From RHKX01 sp041393495 (GTDB lineage: Bacteria > Actinomycetota > Thermoleophilia > Solirubrobacterales > 70-9): a stretch of DNA of 64,000 nt. Positions 31,237-40,628 of the stretch are shown one piece after another. The translations under genes were made by a program, and so were the position numbers. The notes beneath the pieces are model-generated. The model searched no databases, was not told where the DNA came from, and saw only the letters and a program-made list of their open reading frames with translations. The stretch is from contig JAWKKA010000013.1 of assembly GCA_041393495.1 (NCBI GenBank), positions 47,021 to 111,020 on the forward strand, in the 5' to 3' direction. Each line of letters opens with the position of its first letter. The stretch's first letter is position 1.

Positions 31237-33120
31237 GTGCAGGAGGACCCGCGCAGCGACGAACGCGACGCCGCGAGCGAGCCATGGTCCGGGATCCGAC
31301 CGGATGCGCAGCTCGGTGCCGACACGAACGCGCGCAGCAGCCTGGCGCGGCGGGTGCGGGCGCTCCGTGACTCCGGCCCGGGCAGCGGCACCTGGAGCGA
31401 GTGGGTGCGGCGCCGTCGCCGCCGCCTCGCCGCGCGCTGGCAGCGCCTCGAGGCCACCAGCCGGCACCGGATCGCCGCCGGCGGGATCGTCGCCGCGGTC
31501 GTGCTGTTCGTCTGGCTCGTCCTGATCCCCCTCGCCCCGTGCGGGCTCCCCGGCGGCGCTGGGTGCCGCCCCGCCGACGACGCGATCGCGCTGGTTCCCG
31601 ACGACGCGCTCGTCTACGCCCACCTCGACATCGATCCGGAGTCGGAGCAGTTCGCCGCCGCGTCCGGAATCGGCCGCCGCGTGCCGCTGCTGAGCCGGCT
31701 CACCGTCGACGCCATCAGCGGCATCGCCGGCGCCGGGGTCGACTACGGGCGCCAGATCGAGCCGTGGGCGGGCGGCGAGGTTGCGCTGGCTGCGCTCCCC
31801 GCCGGCGTCGCCGGCCAGCGGGTCGTGATGATCGAGGCCGACGACACCGCCGCCGCCGCCGCGTTCGCCTCCGGTCTGCTCGGGCCGAAGCGGTCGAGCA
31901 CGTCGGTCGGCGACACCGACATCTCGGTCGGCCCCCGCGGCGCCGCGTGGGCGATCGAGGACGGGTTCCTGCTGATCGGGTCGGAGGCGGGGCTGACGGC
32001 GATGCTCAGCGATGACCGGCCCGCGCTCGAGGGCTCCGACGCCGCCGCGGTCCTCGACGAGCTTCCCGACGACCGCCTCGCCTACGCCTTCGTCTCCCCG
32101 GCGGGGGCCCGGGCGCTGCTCGGTTCGCGGGCGCTCGAGCCGATCGACACCTTCGTCGACGCAGGCGCCACCGACGGCGCCGCGGCGTCGCTGAGCGCCG
32201 ACGACGACGGGCTGCGGCTCGCGATCCGCAGCGACCTCGACCCGAAGAAGGCCGAAGCCTCGCCGAGCTTCTTCGCGGCGTTGCCCGCGTTCACGCCGAC
32301 GCTGACCGGGGACGTCGGGCCGGCGACGCTCGCCTACCTCGGCCTCGGGGATCCCGGGGAGGGCGTGGGAAGCCTGCTTGATCAGGCCCGATCGAGCTCG
32401 CCCGGCCTCGTGGCGGCGTTCGGCCGCGCCTCTCGCCGCCTCGGCAAGCAGGCCGGCATCGACATCGGCGAGGACCTGCTGCCCCTGCTCGGGTCGGAGG
32501 CGGCGCTGACGCTGCAGCCGGTCGCGGCGGGTGGCGAGCCGGAAGTGCCGGGCGTGACGCCGGATGCCGGCACGCCCTACGTCAGCCTGATCGCCAGAGA
32601 CGTCGATCCCGAGTCCGCCCGGCAGGCGCTGGCCCGCCTGCAGGGGCCGGTCGCCAAGGCGCTCGCGGAGCCGAAGCACGGCGGCGCGCCGGCCTTCGAG
32701 ACGATCCAGATCGCGGGGCTGCAGGCGCAGTCGCTCGCGGTCAGCCCGGCGGTCAACCTCAGCTACGCGACCTGGGATGACATGCTCGTGATCACGACCG
32801 ACTCGCTCGCGATCCAGCAGGCGCGCTCGTCCGACGGCGGCCTCGACGAGTCCGAGAAGTTCGAGGACGTCACCGACGGCTTCCCCGACTCGGTATCGCT
32901 GATCGCCTACCTCGACCTCACCGGGCTGCTCAACCTCGGCGAGCAGGCCGGCCTGGCGACCGACCCGGTCTATGCGACCTACGCGCCGGACCTGCGCACG
33001 CTGACGGCTGCCGGGCTCGCCGTCGTGGCCGACGGCGACAGCCTCGCCACCGACCTGCGGCTCGGCGTCGGACCCGCCCAGGCAGCGGAGACCGACGCCT
33101 CGCCGCTCGGTGGCGAATAG
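31237..33120 (+). CDS. DUF3352-type membrane-anchored protein
   Basis: The 627-residue protein has a charged N-terminal region of about 85 residues, one membrane segment (AAGGIVAAVVLFVWLVLIPLA, near 87-107) and a large extracytoplasmic part. The repeating elements PDDALVYAHLDIDPES, SEAGLTAML, DRLAYAFVSP and FPDSVSLIAYLDLTGLLNL match what I know of DUF3352, a family of unknown function common in Thermoleophilia and other deep actinobacteria. GTG 31237 follows TATAAA (31225-31230) by six bases and no Shine-Dalgarno is seen, so leaderless translation is likely. It stands alone between der and metK. Confidence 0.75.
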   Translation: MQEDPRSDERDAASEPWSGIRPDAQLGADTNARSSLARRVRALRDSGPGSGTWSEWVRRRRRRLAARWQRLEATSRHRIAAGGIVAAVVLFVWLVLIPLAPCGLPGGAGCRPADDAIALVPDDALVYAHLDIDPESEQFAAASGIGRRVPLLSRLTVDAISGIAGAGVDYGRQIEPWAGGEVALAALPAGVAGQRVVMIEADDTAAAAAFASGLLGPKRSSTSVGDTDISVGPRGAAWAIEDGFLLIGSEAGLTAMLSDDRPALEGSDAAAVLDELPDDRLAYAFVSPAGARALLGSRALEPIDTFVDAGATDGAAASLSADDDGLRLAIRSDLDPKKAEASPSFFAALPAFTPTLTGDVGPATLAYLGLGDPGEGVGSLLDQARSSSPGLVAAFGRASRRLGKQAGIDIGEDLLPLLGSEAALTLQPVAAGGEPEVPGVTPDAGTPYVSLIARDVDPESARQALARLQGPVAKALAEPKHGGAPAFETIQIAGLQAQSLAVSPAVNLSYATWDDMLVITTDSLAIQQARSSDGGLDESEKFEDVTDGFPDSVSLIAYLDLTGLLNLGEQAGLATDPVYATYAPDLRTLTAAGLAVVADGDSLATDLRLGVGPAQAAETDASPLGGE

Positions 33121-33193
33121 AGTTCGTGGTCGACACCGAGCCCGATCGGCGCCGCGGGGGCAGCTGAACAGCGAAGAGAGGCCACGAGACCAG

Positions 33194-34465
33194 ATGACCA
33201 GCGAGATCACCGAGCACATCCACGTCGGCGAAGGCGAGCACCTGTTCACCTCCGAGTCGGTGACCGAGGGGCATCCGGACAAGATCTGCGACCAGATCTC
33301 CGACGGCGTGCTCGACGCCGTGCTGGCCGCTGATCCGCAGGGCCGCGTCGCCTGCGAGACGCTGGTCAACACCGGTCTCGTCGTCGTCTCCGGCGAGATC
33401 TCGACCTCGGCGTTCGTCGACGTCCCGAAGATCGTCCGCAAGACGATCACCGAGATCGGCTATGACAGCGGCAAGCTCGGGTTCGACGGCTCCAGCTGCG
33501 CGGTGATGACCGCGATCGACGAGCAGTCGGCCGACATCGCCCAGGGCGTCGACCGCGCCTACGAGGTTCGCGCCGACGCCGCCGACGACGACGTCTTCGA
33601 CCGCGACGGCGCCGGCGATCAGGGGATGATGTTCGGCTACGCGACCAACGAGACGCGGGCGCTGATGCCGATGCCGATCCAGATCGCACACACGCTCGCC
33701 CGCCGGCTGACCGCGGTCCGCAAGGACGGCACGCTCGACTACCTCCGACCCGACGGCAAGACGCAGGTCACGGTCCGCTACCGCGAGGGCGCTCCGGTCG
33801 AGATCGTGCGAATCCTGATCTCGACCCAGCACACCGACGGAATCGACTGCGAGGAGCGGATCAAGCCCGACCTCTGGAAGCACGTGATCGTGCCGGTCCT
33901 CGACGATGGCTACGGCGAGCTGTACGACCCGGATTCGCTGCGACGGACGCTGCTCGTCAACCCGACCGGCAAGTTCGTGATCGGCGGGCCGGTCGGCGAC
34001 GCGGGCCTGACCGGGCGCAAGATCATCGTCGACACCTACGGCGGGGCCGCCCGTCACGGCGGCGGCGCCTTCAGCGGGAAGGACCCCTCGAAGGTCGATC
34101 GCTCGGCCGCGTACGCCGCCCGTTACGTGGCGAAGAACGTCGTCGCCGCCGGGCTCGCGGACCGCTGCGAGGTCCAGCTCGCCTACGCGATCGGCGTCGC
34201 CCATCCGGTGTCGCTGATGGTCGAGACGTTCGGGACCGGCAGGATCGACGACGCGAAGCTCACCGACGCCATCGAGGAGGTCTTCGACCTGCGGCCCGGC
34301 GCGTTCCGCGCCTATCTCGACCTGCACCGGCCGATCTACCGGGCGACGGCCGCCTACGGCCACTTCGGGCGCGAGGATCAGGACTTCACCTGGGAGCGGA
34401 CCGACCGCGTCGACGAGCTCCGGGCGGTCGCCGGCGCGCTCGGTGGCGTCAGCGCGTCGGCCTGA
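33194..34465 (+). CDS. metK: S-adenosylmethionine synthetase
   Basis: MetK makes S-adenosylmethionine from ATP and methionine. The 423-residue sequence includes FTSESVTEGHPDKICDQISD, GAGDQGMMFGYATNE, RPDGKTQVTVRY, ISTQH, NPTGKFVIGGPVGDAGLTGRKIIVDTYGG and GGGAFSGKDPSKVDRSAAY, all diagnostic. ATG 33194 follows a purine-rich GAAGAGAGG site. TAGAGT at 33118-33123 may be the -10 box, giving a leader of about 60 bases; I see no SAM riboswitch fold in it. The next gene is convergent. Confidence 0.97.
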   Translation: MTSEITEHIHVGEGEHLFTSESVTEGHPDKICDQISDGVLDAVLAADPQGRVACETLVNTGLVVVSGEISTSAFVDVPKIVRKTITEIGYDSGKLGFDGSSCAVMTAIDEQSADIAQGVDRAYEVRADAADDDVFDRDGAGDQGMMFGYATNETRALMPMPIQIAHTLARRLTAVRKDGTLDYLRPDGKTQVTVRYREGAPVEIVRILISTQHTDGIDCEERIKPDLWKHVIVPVLDDGYGELYDPDSLRRTLLVNPTGKFVIGGPVGDAGLTGRKIIVDTYGGAARHGGGAFSGKDPSKVDRSAAYAARYVAKNVVAAGLADRCEVQLAYAIGVAHPVSLMVETFGTGRIDDAKLTDAIEEVFDLRPGAFRAYLDLHRPIYRATAAYGHFGREDQDFTWERTDRVDELRAVAGALGGVSASA

Positions 34466-34584
34466 GCGCACTCGTCGAAGGGCGGGCCGCTCCGTCGGCG
34501 CTCTCCTTCGTCGGCGGGCGCGGGGCGGGGGCAGCGGTCCGGGCGGGCGCCCCGGCCGTGATCGGGCACCCTCGGGACGTGACC

Positions 34585-35103
34585 TCAGAGACCGGAGTCG
34601 AAGCGGCGCTCGGCCTCGGACCGCGTGCGCGGGGGCGGCCCCGCCGGCTCGGTCGCCCTGTGGACGCGCTCGACGACCTGCTCGGGGTTGGCGACGCCGG
34701 CGAAGATGAAGTCCGACGCCGAGTTCTCGGCCGCCGTGTCGAAGTCGACATCGCCGATCTGGAGGATCCGCTGGAGGGCCGTCTGCCGGTAGTTGACGTC
34801 CTGGACCCGCTCGATCTTCGTTTCCTGGACGTCGCGGGAGATGATCCCGTGCTTGATGTTGAGGCGCCGGGTCGTGATCGTGTAACGGGTCGCGATCCGA
34901 CGGATCAGGCCGGCGAGCACGACGACGGCCGCGCCGACGAGCACGATCAGCGTCACGAGCGCGGTGGAAGCGCCGACGAGCGCCGCGATCACGGCGATCA
35001 CGGCGACGATCAGGATCCCCTTCACGTAGAAGTCGAGGATCGCGCGCCAGCAGGGATGGCCCTCGAAGACGACCTCTTCGCCCGGTCCCAGGTTCAGCGC
35101 CAC
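34585..35103 (-). CDS. Bacterial PH-domain (bPH2/DUF304) membrane protein
   Basis: The 172-residue protein begins VALNLGPGEEVVFEGHPCW, has two adjacent membrane segments (about 26-45 and 48-66) and then a bacterial pleckstrin-homology-like domain with TRYTITTRRLNIKHGIISRDVQETKIERVQDVNYRQTALQRILQIGDVDFDTA. Function of this family is unknown; it is often a small membrane scaffold. GTG 35103 is preferred because a minus-strand TATATCTT box lies six to eight bases before it; an in-frame ATG at 35154 would add 17 residues. It is divergent from priA, with the two starts only about 60 bases apart. Confidence 0.8.
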   Translation of the reverse strand: MALNLGPGEEVVFEGHPCWRAILDFYVKGILIVAVIAVIAALVGASTALVTLIVLVGAAVVVLAGLIRRIATRYTITTRRLNIKHGIISRDVQETKIERVQDVNYRQTALQRILQIGDVDFDTAAENSASDFIFAGVANPEQVVERVHRATEPAGPPPRTRSEAERRFDSGL

Positions 35104-35162
35104 GCGCGGAAGATATACCGGGAGCCGAACGTCCGTGGAAGGACGTAGCTTCAACCGCTCCG

Positions 35163-37367
35163 ATGGAGATCGCGAAGGTCGAGCCGATGACGACGACGCG
35201 GGCGCTGCGCGGGCCGTTCGACTACCGGTTGCCCGAGTCGATGATCGCCGGCGGTGTCGGGGTCGGTTCGCTGCTGGTGGTCCCGTTCGGCGGCCGGCGG
35301 ATGCTCGGGGTCGTCGTCGATGTCGCCGCCGACAGCGAGCTGCCGCCGGAGCGCCTCGCCGAGCCCGTCGAGGCGATCGAGGCGGGGGCGACGCCGGAGC
35401 TGGTCCGGCTCGGGCTCTGGGTTGCCGACCGCTACTGCTCGACGGCGTCGCGGGGGTTGGCGCTCGTGCTGCCGCCGGGCGCGGGGACCGGCAGGCGGCC
35501 GCGGCCTCTGCGGCCGCGAACGGAGCGGTTCGCCCGCATCACCGCCGCCGGCAGGTCGGCCGTCGGCGGCGCGGCGGGCGCCAGGCTCGGCAGCCGTCAG
35601 CGTGCCGCCCTGGCGCTGCTCGCCGACTCCGGCGAGCTCCCCGGGTCCGCCGTTCGCGAGCGCGCCGGCGCCGACTCGGTCGTCCTCGGGCGGCTCGAGC
35701 AGCGCGGGCTTGTCGAGCGCCGAACCCGCGAGGTCCGCCGGGCGCCGAAGATCGCCGCGGTCGGCGCCGGGGCCGGCACCCCCGAGCTCTCCGATCGCCA
35801 GGCCGCCTGCGTCGAGGAGCTCGCCGGGGCGTTCGCCGGCGCCGGCCCGCGCGAGCGGCTCCTGTACGGGGTCACCGGCTCGGGCAAGACCGAGGTCTAC
35901 CTGGCGGCGATCGAGGCGGCGCTCGAGCGCGGCCGGACGGCGATCCTCCTCGTGCCCGAGATCGGCCTGACGCCGCAGACCGTCGGCCGGGTCGCCGCCC
36001 GCCTCGGCGAGCGGGTCGCGGTGCTCCACTCGGGCCTCTCCGAGGGCGAGCGGTTCGACGAGTGGCGGCGGCTGCGCTCGGGCGAGGCCCGCGTCTGCGT
36101 CGGGCCCCGCTCGGCCGTCTTCGCGCCGCTCTCCGACCTCGGCCTGATCGCGGTCGACGAGGAGCACGACTCCTCCTACAAGCAGGAGGGCGATCCCCGC
36201 TACGACGCCCGCGCCGTGGCCCGGCGACGGGCCGCCGACGCCGGCGCCGTCTATCTGGCCGGCAGCGCGACTCCTCGGCCCGAGAGCTGGGCGGAGCTCG
36301 ATCGGCTCGAGCTTCCCGACCGCATCGACGGCCGACCGCTGCCGCCGGTCGAGGTCCTCGACATGCGTGAGGCGCCGGGCGCGGCCGGGCCGTTGCACCC
36401 GCGCACCCGCGAGGCGCTGGCGGCGCTCGGCGCCGACGGCGCGAAGGCGATCGTGATGCTGAACCGGCGCGGCTGGTCGCCGCATCTCAGCTGCGGCTCC
36501 TGCGGCGACGCCCTGAGCTGCCCGCACTGCGACGTCTCGCTCGTCCTCCATCGCGGCCGGTCGGTCGTCGGCTGCCACCACTGCGGCTACGCCGAGCCGG
36601 TCCCGAAGGCCTGCCCCGCGTGCGGATCGGTCGCGATCGCCCGGCATGGAGCCGGGACCGAGCGGATCGAGCAGCTCGTCGCGGAGCTCGTCGCACCCGC
36701 CCCGGTGTTCCGCCTCGACGCCGACACCGCTGCGGGGCGCGGCGGCCACGGCCGGGTGCTCGGTGCGTTCGAGCGCGCCCGCGGAGGCGTCCTCGTCGGC
36801 ACCCAGATGGTCGCCAAGGGCCACGACTTCCCCGACGTCGCGCTGAGCGTGCTGATCGACGCCGATTCGACCCTCCGCTACCCGGATTTCCGGGCCGAGG
36901 AGCGCACCTTTGCGCTCGTCGCCCAGCTCGCCGGCCGCAGCGGTCGCGGCGACCGGGGCGGCCGCGTGCTCGTGCAGACGCTCGCCCCCGACGCCGCCCC
37001 GATCCTCGCCGCCGCCCGCCACGACACGGCCGGGTTCCTCGCCGGCGAGCTCGAGCGGCGGCGCGAGTTCGGTTACCCGCCGTACTCGTCGCTGCTCGCG
37101 GTCGAGCTGAGCGCGGCGGCGGAGCCCCCTCTGGCCGTCGCCGCCGAGGTGATCGCCGCCACCGTGCGCCCGGCGCTGGGCGCGGACGCCGAGTTGCTCG
37201 GCCCGGCGCCCCGCTTCCGCCGCCGCGGCCGGTTCCGGCGTCGGCTGCTCGTCAAGAGCACGGCACCGGAGCGCGACGGCGCCGCGGTGCGCGCGGCGCT
37301 CGAGGCGCCGGCCGTCACGGGGGCCCTGCGCGGCGTGACCCTGGCGGTCGACGTCGATCCGCAGTGA
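35163..37367 (+). CDS. priA: Primosomal protein N' (replication restart helicase PriA)
   Basis: PriA is the 3'-to-5' helicase that restarts stalled forks. The 734-residue protein has an N-terminal DNA-binding region (LRGPFDYRLPE), Walker A YGVTGSGKTEVYLAAIE at about 235, LVPEIGLTPQ, the DEEHD box at about 332, GSATPRPESW, then a zinc-binding module CGSCGDALSCPHCDVSL...CHHCGY...CPACGS at about 443-490, and the helicase C-domain GTQMVAKGHDFPDVALS. Many actinobacterial PriA proteins are degenerate in helicase motifs; here Walker A and the DExH-type box look intact. It starts a block with def, fmt and rsmB. Confidence 0.95.
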   Translation: MEIAKVEPMTTTRALRGPFDYRLPESMIAGGVGVGSLLVVPFGGRRMLGVVVDVAADSELPPERLAEPVEAIEAGATPELVRLGLWVADRYCSTASRGLALVLPPGAGTGRRPRPLRPRTERFARITAAGRSAVGGAAGARLGSRQRAALALLADSGELPGSAVRERAGADSVVLGRLEQRGLVERRTREVRRAPKIAAVGAGAGTPELSDRQAACVEELAGAFAGAGPRERLLYGVTGSGKTEVYLAAIEAALERGRTAILLVPEIGLTPQTVGRVAARLGERVAVLHSGLSEGERFDEWRRLRSGEARVCVGPRSAVFAPLSDLGLIAVDEEHDSSYKQEGDPRYDARAVARRRAADAGAVYLAGSATPRPESWAELDRLELPDRIDGRPLPPVEVLDMREAPGAAGPLHPRTREALAALGADGAKAIVMLNRRGWSPHLSCGSCGDALSCPHCDVSLVLHRGRSVVGCHHCGYAEPVPKACPACGSVAIARHGAGTERIEQLVAELVAPAPVFRLDADTAAGRGGHGRVLGAFERARGGVLVGTQMVAKGHDFPDVALSVLIDADSTLRYPDFRAEERTFALVAQLAGRSGRGDRGGRVLVQTLAPDAAPILAAARHDTAGFLAGELERRREFGYPPYSSLLAVELSAAAEPPLAVAAEVIAATVRPALGADAELLGPAPRFRRRGRFRRRLLVKSTAPERDGAAVRAALEAPAVTGALRGVTLAVDVDPQ

Positions 37368-37418
37368 GGGCCGTCGGTGGCACGTGGAGGCGCGACATCG
37401 CGCCTCTAGAATCGCGCT

Positions 37419-38048
37419 GTGACCGAAGTGGATACCGACGAGCGCGACGACCCCGGCGGCGAGGAGCCGCCGCAGCTCGACGAGGAGACCCTCGAGCGGC
37501 GTCGCCTCGCGCTTGGCGAGGTGCGCCAGTTCGGCGACCCGGTCCTGAAGTCGAAGGCCACCGAAGTGACCGAGTTCGGCGCCGGGCTCGAGCGCGAGGC
37601 CGAGCGGATGATCGGGCTCATGGAGGGCGCGCTCGGGATCGGGCTCGCCGCCACGCAGCTCGGCCTGATGCGTCGGCTCCTCGTCTTTCAGGCGGCGCTC
37701 GACGCCGAGCCGAGGGCGATCGTGAACCCCGAGATCGAGTGGGCCTCCGACGAGCTCGTCACTGCCGAGGAGGGCTGTCTCAGCCTCGCCGACGTGATCG
37801 TCGACGTCGAGCGGCCGCTCCACGCCCGCGTCAGCGCCGTCGATCTCTCCGGCTCGCCGATCCTGTTCGAGGCCTCCGGGCTCGAGGCGCGCGTGCTCCA
37901 GCACGAGATCGACCATCTCGATGGCATCCTGATCCTCGATCGCACGGAGCGGGAGCAGCGCCGCGCCGCGCTTCGGGCGCTCCGTGGCGGCGAGCATTTC
38001 GACCCGTCGATGCTCCGACCGGACGCGGACGAGCCCGGCACCGGGTGA
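37419..38048 (+). CDS. def: Peptide deformylase
   Basis: Def removes the N-formyl group from new proteins. The 209-residue protein has the three metal-site motifs GIGLAATQ (73-80), EEGCLS (117-122) and QHEIDH (161-166). An acidic N-terminal extension of about 30 residues precedes the usual start (EVRQFGDPVLKSKA). GTG 37419 lies six bases after TAGAAT (37407-37412), so the extension is probably real and the mRNA leaderless. It overlaps fmt by GTGA, the classic def-fmt pair. Confidence 0.96.
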   Translation: MTEVDTDERDDPGGEEPPQLDEETLERRRLALGEVRQFGDPVLKSKATEVTEFGAGLEREAERMIGLMEGALGIGLAATQLGLMRRLLVFQAALDAEPRAIVNPEIEWASDELVTAEEGCLSLADVIVDVERPLHARVSAVDLSGSPILFEASGLEARVLQHEIDHLDGILILDRTEREQRRAALRALRGGEHFDPSMLRPDADEPGTG

Positions 38049-38968
38049 GGGCGGCTTTCCTCGGAACGTCTGAGTTCGCCGCGGTCGTGCTGCGACGTCT
38101 CGCCGCGGGCCCGCACCGGCCCGTGATCGTCGTCGCTCCGCCCGACCGGCCGCGCGGGCGGGGGCGCAGGCCCGGCTCGCCGCCCGTCGCCGAGGCCGCC
38201 CGTGAGCTCGGGATCGAGCTCCGCCAGACCGCCGACATCAACGCGCCCGAGGCCCGGGCCGCGCTCGCCGCCGCGGCGGTCGATATCGCAGCGGTCTGCG
38301 CCTTCGGCCAGATCGTCGGAGAGCCGCTGCTGTCATCGCTGGAGGCGCTCAACGTGCACCCGTCGCTGTTGCCGCGCTGGCGCGGCGCGGCGCCGATCGA
38401 GCGGGCGATCATGGCCGGCGACGCGGTCACCGGAGTCTGCGTCATCCGGTTGACGGCGGAGCTCGACGCGGGCCCGGTTGCGTCCCGGTGCGAGGAGCCG
38501 ATCGCCGGCGACGACGACTACGGAGCTCTCGCGGGGCGGCTCGCCGCGGCCGGCGGCGAGCTGCTCGAGGCGGCGCTCGGCGACCGCGCCACCGGCCGAC
38601 TGCAGCTCGAGGCGCAGGCCGCCGAAGGCGTCACCTACGCCGCCCGGATCGAGCCCGCCGAGCGTCGCATCGACCCGCGGGCCGGCGCCGATGCGGAGGC
38701 CCGGCGGATCCGCGCGTTGACGCCGCACATCGGCGCGTTCGCGCTGCTCGCCGACGGATCACGGCTCGGCCTCCGCTCACCGGCGGTGGTTGCGGGCGGC
38801 CCGGCGCCGGGCGTCTTCGAGGTCGACGACGGCGGCCTCGTCCTCGGCTGCGCGCCCGGCGCGATCCGGCTCGGGGAGGTGCAGCCGGAGGGCGGGCGGT
38901 GGATGGCCTGCGCCGACTATCTGCGCGGCCACGGGCTGCCGGCGCCGACCGTCGCCGTGGACGATTGA
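38045..38968 (+). CDS. fmt: Methionyl-tRNA formyltransferase
   Basis: Fmt formylates initiator Met-tRNA. The 307-residue protein starts AAFLGTSEFAAVVLRRL, carries the catalytic-core motif NVHPSLLPRWRGAAPIERAIMAGD, GVCVIRLTAELDAGPV and the C-terminal OB-fold (PEGGRWMACADYLRGHGL). The start GTG overlaps the def stop. An unusual feature is the shortened loop before the HPSLLPRWRG motif, but key residues are present. It ends in a TTGA overlap with rsmB. Confidence 0.96.
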   Translation: MRAAFLGTSEFAAVVLRRLAAGPHRPVIVVAPPDRPRGRGRRPGSPPVAEAARELGIELRQTADINAPEARAALAAAAVDIAAVCAFGQIVGEPLLSSLEALNVHPSLLPRWRGAAPIERAIMAGDAVTGVCVIRLTAELDAGPVASRCEEPIAGDDDYGALAGRLAAAGGELLEAALGDRATGRLQLEAQAAEGVTYAARIEPAERRIDPRAGADAEARRIRALTPHIGAFALLADGSRLGLRSPAVVAGGPAPGVFEVDDGGLVLGCAPGAIRLGEVQPEGGRWMACADYLRGHGLPAPTVAVDD

Positions 38969-40311
38969 GCGCGCCGACCCCGGCCCGCCGGGCCGCGTAC
39001 GAGACCCTCCGCCGCGTCTTCGAGGAAGACGCCTGGGCCGACCGGTCGCTGCGGGCGGCCGCGGAGCGCCACGACCTCGCCGGCCGCGAGCGGGCACAGG
39101 CGCAGGCGCTCGCCTACGGGGCGGTGCAACGGCGCGGCACCTGCGATCACTTCATCGCCGGGCTGGCCGATCGACCGATCGGCCGCATTGACGCGCCGCT
39201 GCTCGCGGCCCTGCGGCTCGGCCTCTACGAGCTGCTCTACGGAGCCGCGGGCGGCGAGCATGCGGCGGTCGATCAGGCGGTGTCGCTCGCGAAGGGGCGG
39301 GGCGGGCGCCGGCATGGCGCCGGACTCGTCAACGCGGTGCTGCGGCGGGCCGCGCGCGAGCGGGAAGCCCTGCTGGACAGCCTCGACGACGTCGACCCGG
39401 AGGGCGCCGCGGTCGCGCACTCGGTGCCGGTCTGGCTCGCCGATCTGTGGTGGGAGGAGCTCGGCGCCAGCGGCGCCCGCTCGCTCCTCGCCGCGATCAA
39501 CGAGCCGCCGGAGCGGGCCCTGCGGGCGAACGGGCTGCGCGGCGGGCGCGACGCGGCGCTCGCCGAGCTGGCCGCTGCCGGCGTCGAGGGCCGGCCCGCC
39601 GATCCCGCCCGCCCGCCGGCGCCGGACGGCTCGATCATCGTCGCCGGCGGCGAGCGGGGGCGGCTCGACGAGCTGATCGCCCGGGGCACGGTCGTCGCCC
39701 AGTCCCGGGCTTCGGCGCTCGTCGTCGAGGTGTTGGCTCCCGAGCCCGGCGAGCGGGTCCTCGACCTCTGCGCCGGGCCGGGGATCAAAGCCGGACAGGT
39801 CGCCGCTGCCCTCGGCGACGCCGGCGGCGGGCTCGTCGCGGTCGAGCACCACCGCGGGCGTGCCCGCGAGCTGCGCGCGATGCTCGACCGGCTCGGCGCC
39901 GGGGCCGCCCGGGTCGAGCGACGCGACGCGACCGCGCCGCAACCGCCCGGGTCCTACGACGCCGTCCTCGTCGACCCGCCGTGCACCGGCCTTGGGACGC
40001 TCGCTTCGCGCCCCGACGCACGCTGGCGCCGGCGCCCCGAGCAGGTCGCGGAGCTGGCCCGCCTCGCCGAGCGGATCCTCGCCCGAGCGCTCGAGGCGGT
40101 CGCCTCCGGCGGGCGGGTCGTCTACTCGACCTGCACGGTCTCGCGTCGCGAGAACGAGGCGGTCGCCGCCGCGGCGGGCACGCGGGCCCGCGATCTCGGA
40201 GCCGATCCGGCGCTCGCCCCGCTCGCCTCGCTGCACGACCACCGCTTCCTGCAGACGCGCAACGACCGGGACGGTACCGACGGCTTCTTCATCGCCGCGC
40301 TGACGCCCTGA
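38965..40311 (+). CDS. rsmB: 16S rRNA (cytosine(967)-C(5))-methyltransferase RsmB/Sun
   Basis: RsmB methylates C967 of 16S rRNA. The 448-residue protein has an N-terminal NusB-like domain (ARRAAYETLRRVFEEDAWADRSL ... YELLYG ... VDQAVSLAK) and a C-terminal SAM-dependent methyltransferase with VLDLCAGPGIKAGQVAAAL, VDPPCTGLGTLASRPDARWRR (catalytic Cys) and VYSTCTVSRRENE (second Cys). TTG 38965 overlaps the fmt stop and directly precedes the NusB domain. The C-terminus DGTDGFFIAAL is typical. Confidence 0.94.
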   Translation: MSAPTPARRAAYETLRRVFEEDAWADRSLRAAAERHDLAGRERAQAQALAYGAVQRRGTCDHFIAGLADRPIGRIDAPLLAALRLGLYELLYGAAGGEHAAVDQAVSLAKGRGGRRHGAGLVNAVLRRAAREREALLDSLDDVDPEGAAVAHSVPVWLADLWWEELGASGARSLLAAINEPPERALRANGLRGGRDAALAELAAAGVEGRPADPARPPAPDGSIIVAGGERGRLDELIARGTVVAQSRASALVVEVLAPEPGERVLDLCAGPGIKAGQVAAALGDAGGGLVAVEHHRGRARELRAMLDRLGAGAARVERRDATAPQPPGSYDAVLVDPPCTGLGTLASRPDARWRRRPEQVAELARLAERILARALEAVASGGRVVYSTCTVSRRENEAVAAAAGTRARDLGADPALAPLASLHDHRFLQTRNDRDGTDGFFIAALTP

Positions 40312-40385
40312 CGGGCGCCCGACGATCGCGCCGGCGCCCGTCGACGCGCGCGGGATCGGCCGCAGCGCCCACTACGATCGCGGCC

Positions 40386-40628
40386 ATGAGCGCCTCGGCC
40401 GAGCCCGGATCGCCGACCTTCTCGCGGCCCTCGTGCCCGGGGTGCGGTGAGCCGTGGCTGCGCCCGACCCAGCTCCCGGGCCGCTTCCGTTGCGTCAACT
40501 GCCTGCAGCGCTACGAGCTCGTCTCGCAGTGCCCGGGCTGCGGGAGCCATCAGACGATCGTGCGGATGAGCCTCGACCAGGATCTCCGCTGCCAGGAGTG
40601 CGGAACGTCGATGCTGCGGGTGATCTGA
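40386..40628 (+). CDS. Small double zinc-ribbon protein
   Basis: This 80-residue protein contains four CxxC pairs: CPGC near residue 17, CVNC near 37, CPGC near 48 and CQEC near 70, consistent with two zinc ribbons. The rest is short linkers. I recognise no specific function; nucleic-acid or protein binding is plausible. ATG 40386 follows TACGAT (40373-40378) by seven bases without a ribosome site, so it is probably leaderless and starts a new transcript with rpe, which begins directly after its stop codon. Confidence 0.75.
   Translation: MSASAEPGSPTFSRPSCPGCGEPWLRPTQLPGRFRCVNCLQRYELVSQCPGCGSHQTIVRMSLDQDLRCQECGTSMLRVI

Noticed and set aside
33121..33193. SAM riboswitch upstream of metK
   Set aside because: The leader is about 60-70 bases, without the conserved SAM-I or SAM-II core that I could recognise; only a purine-rich ribosome site is visible.
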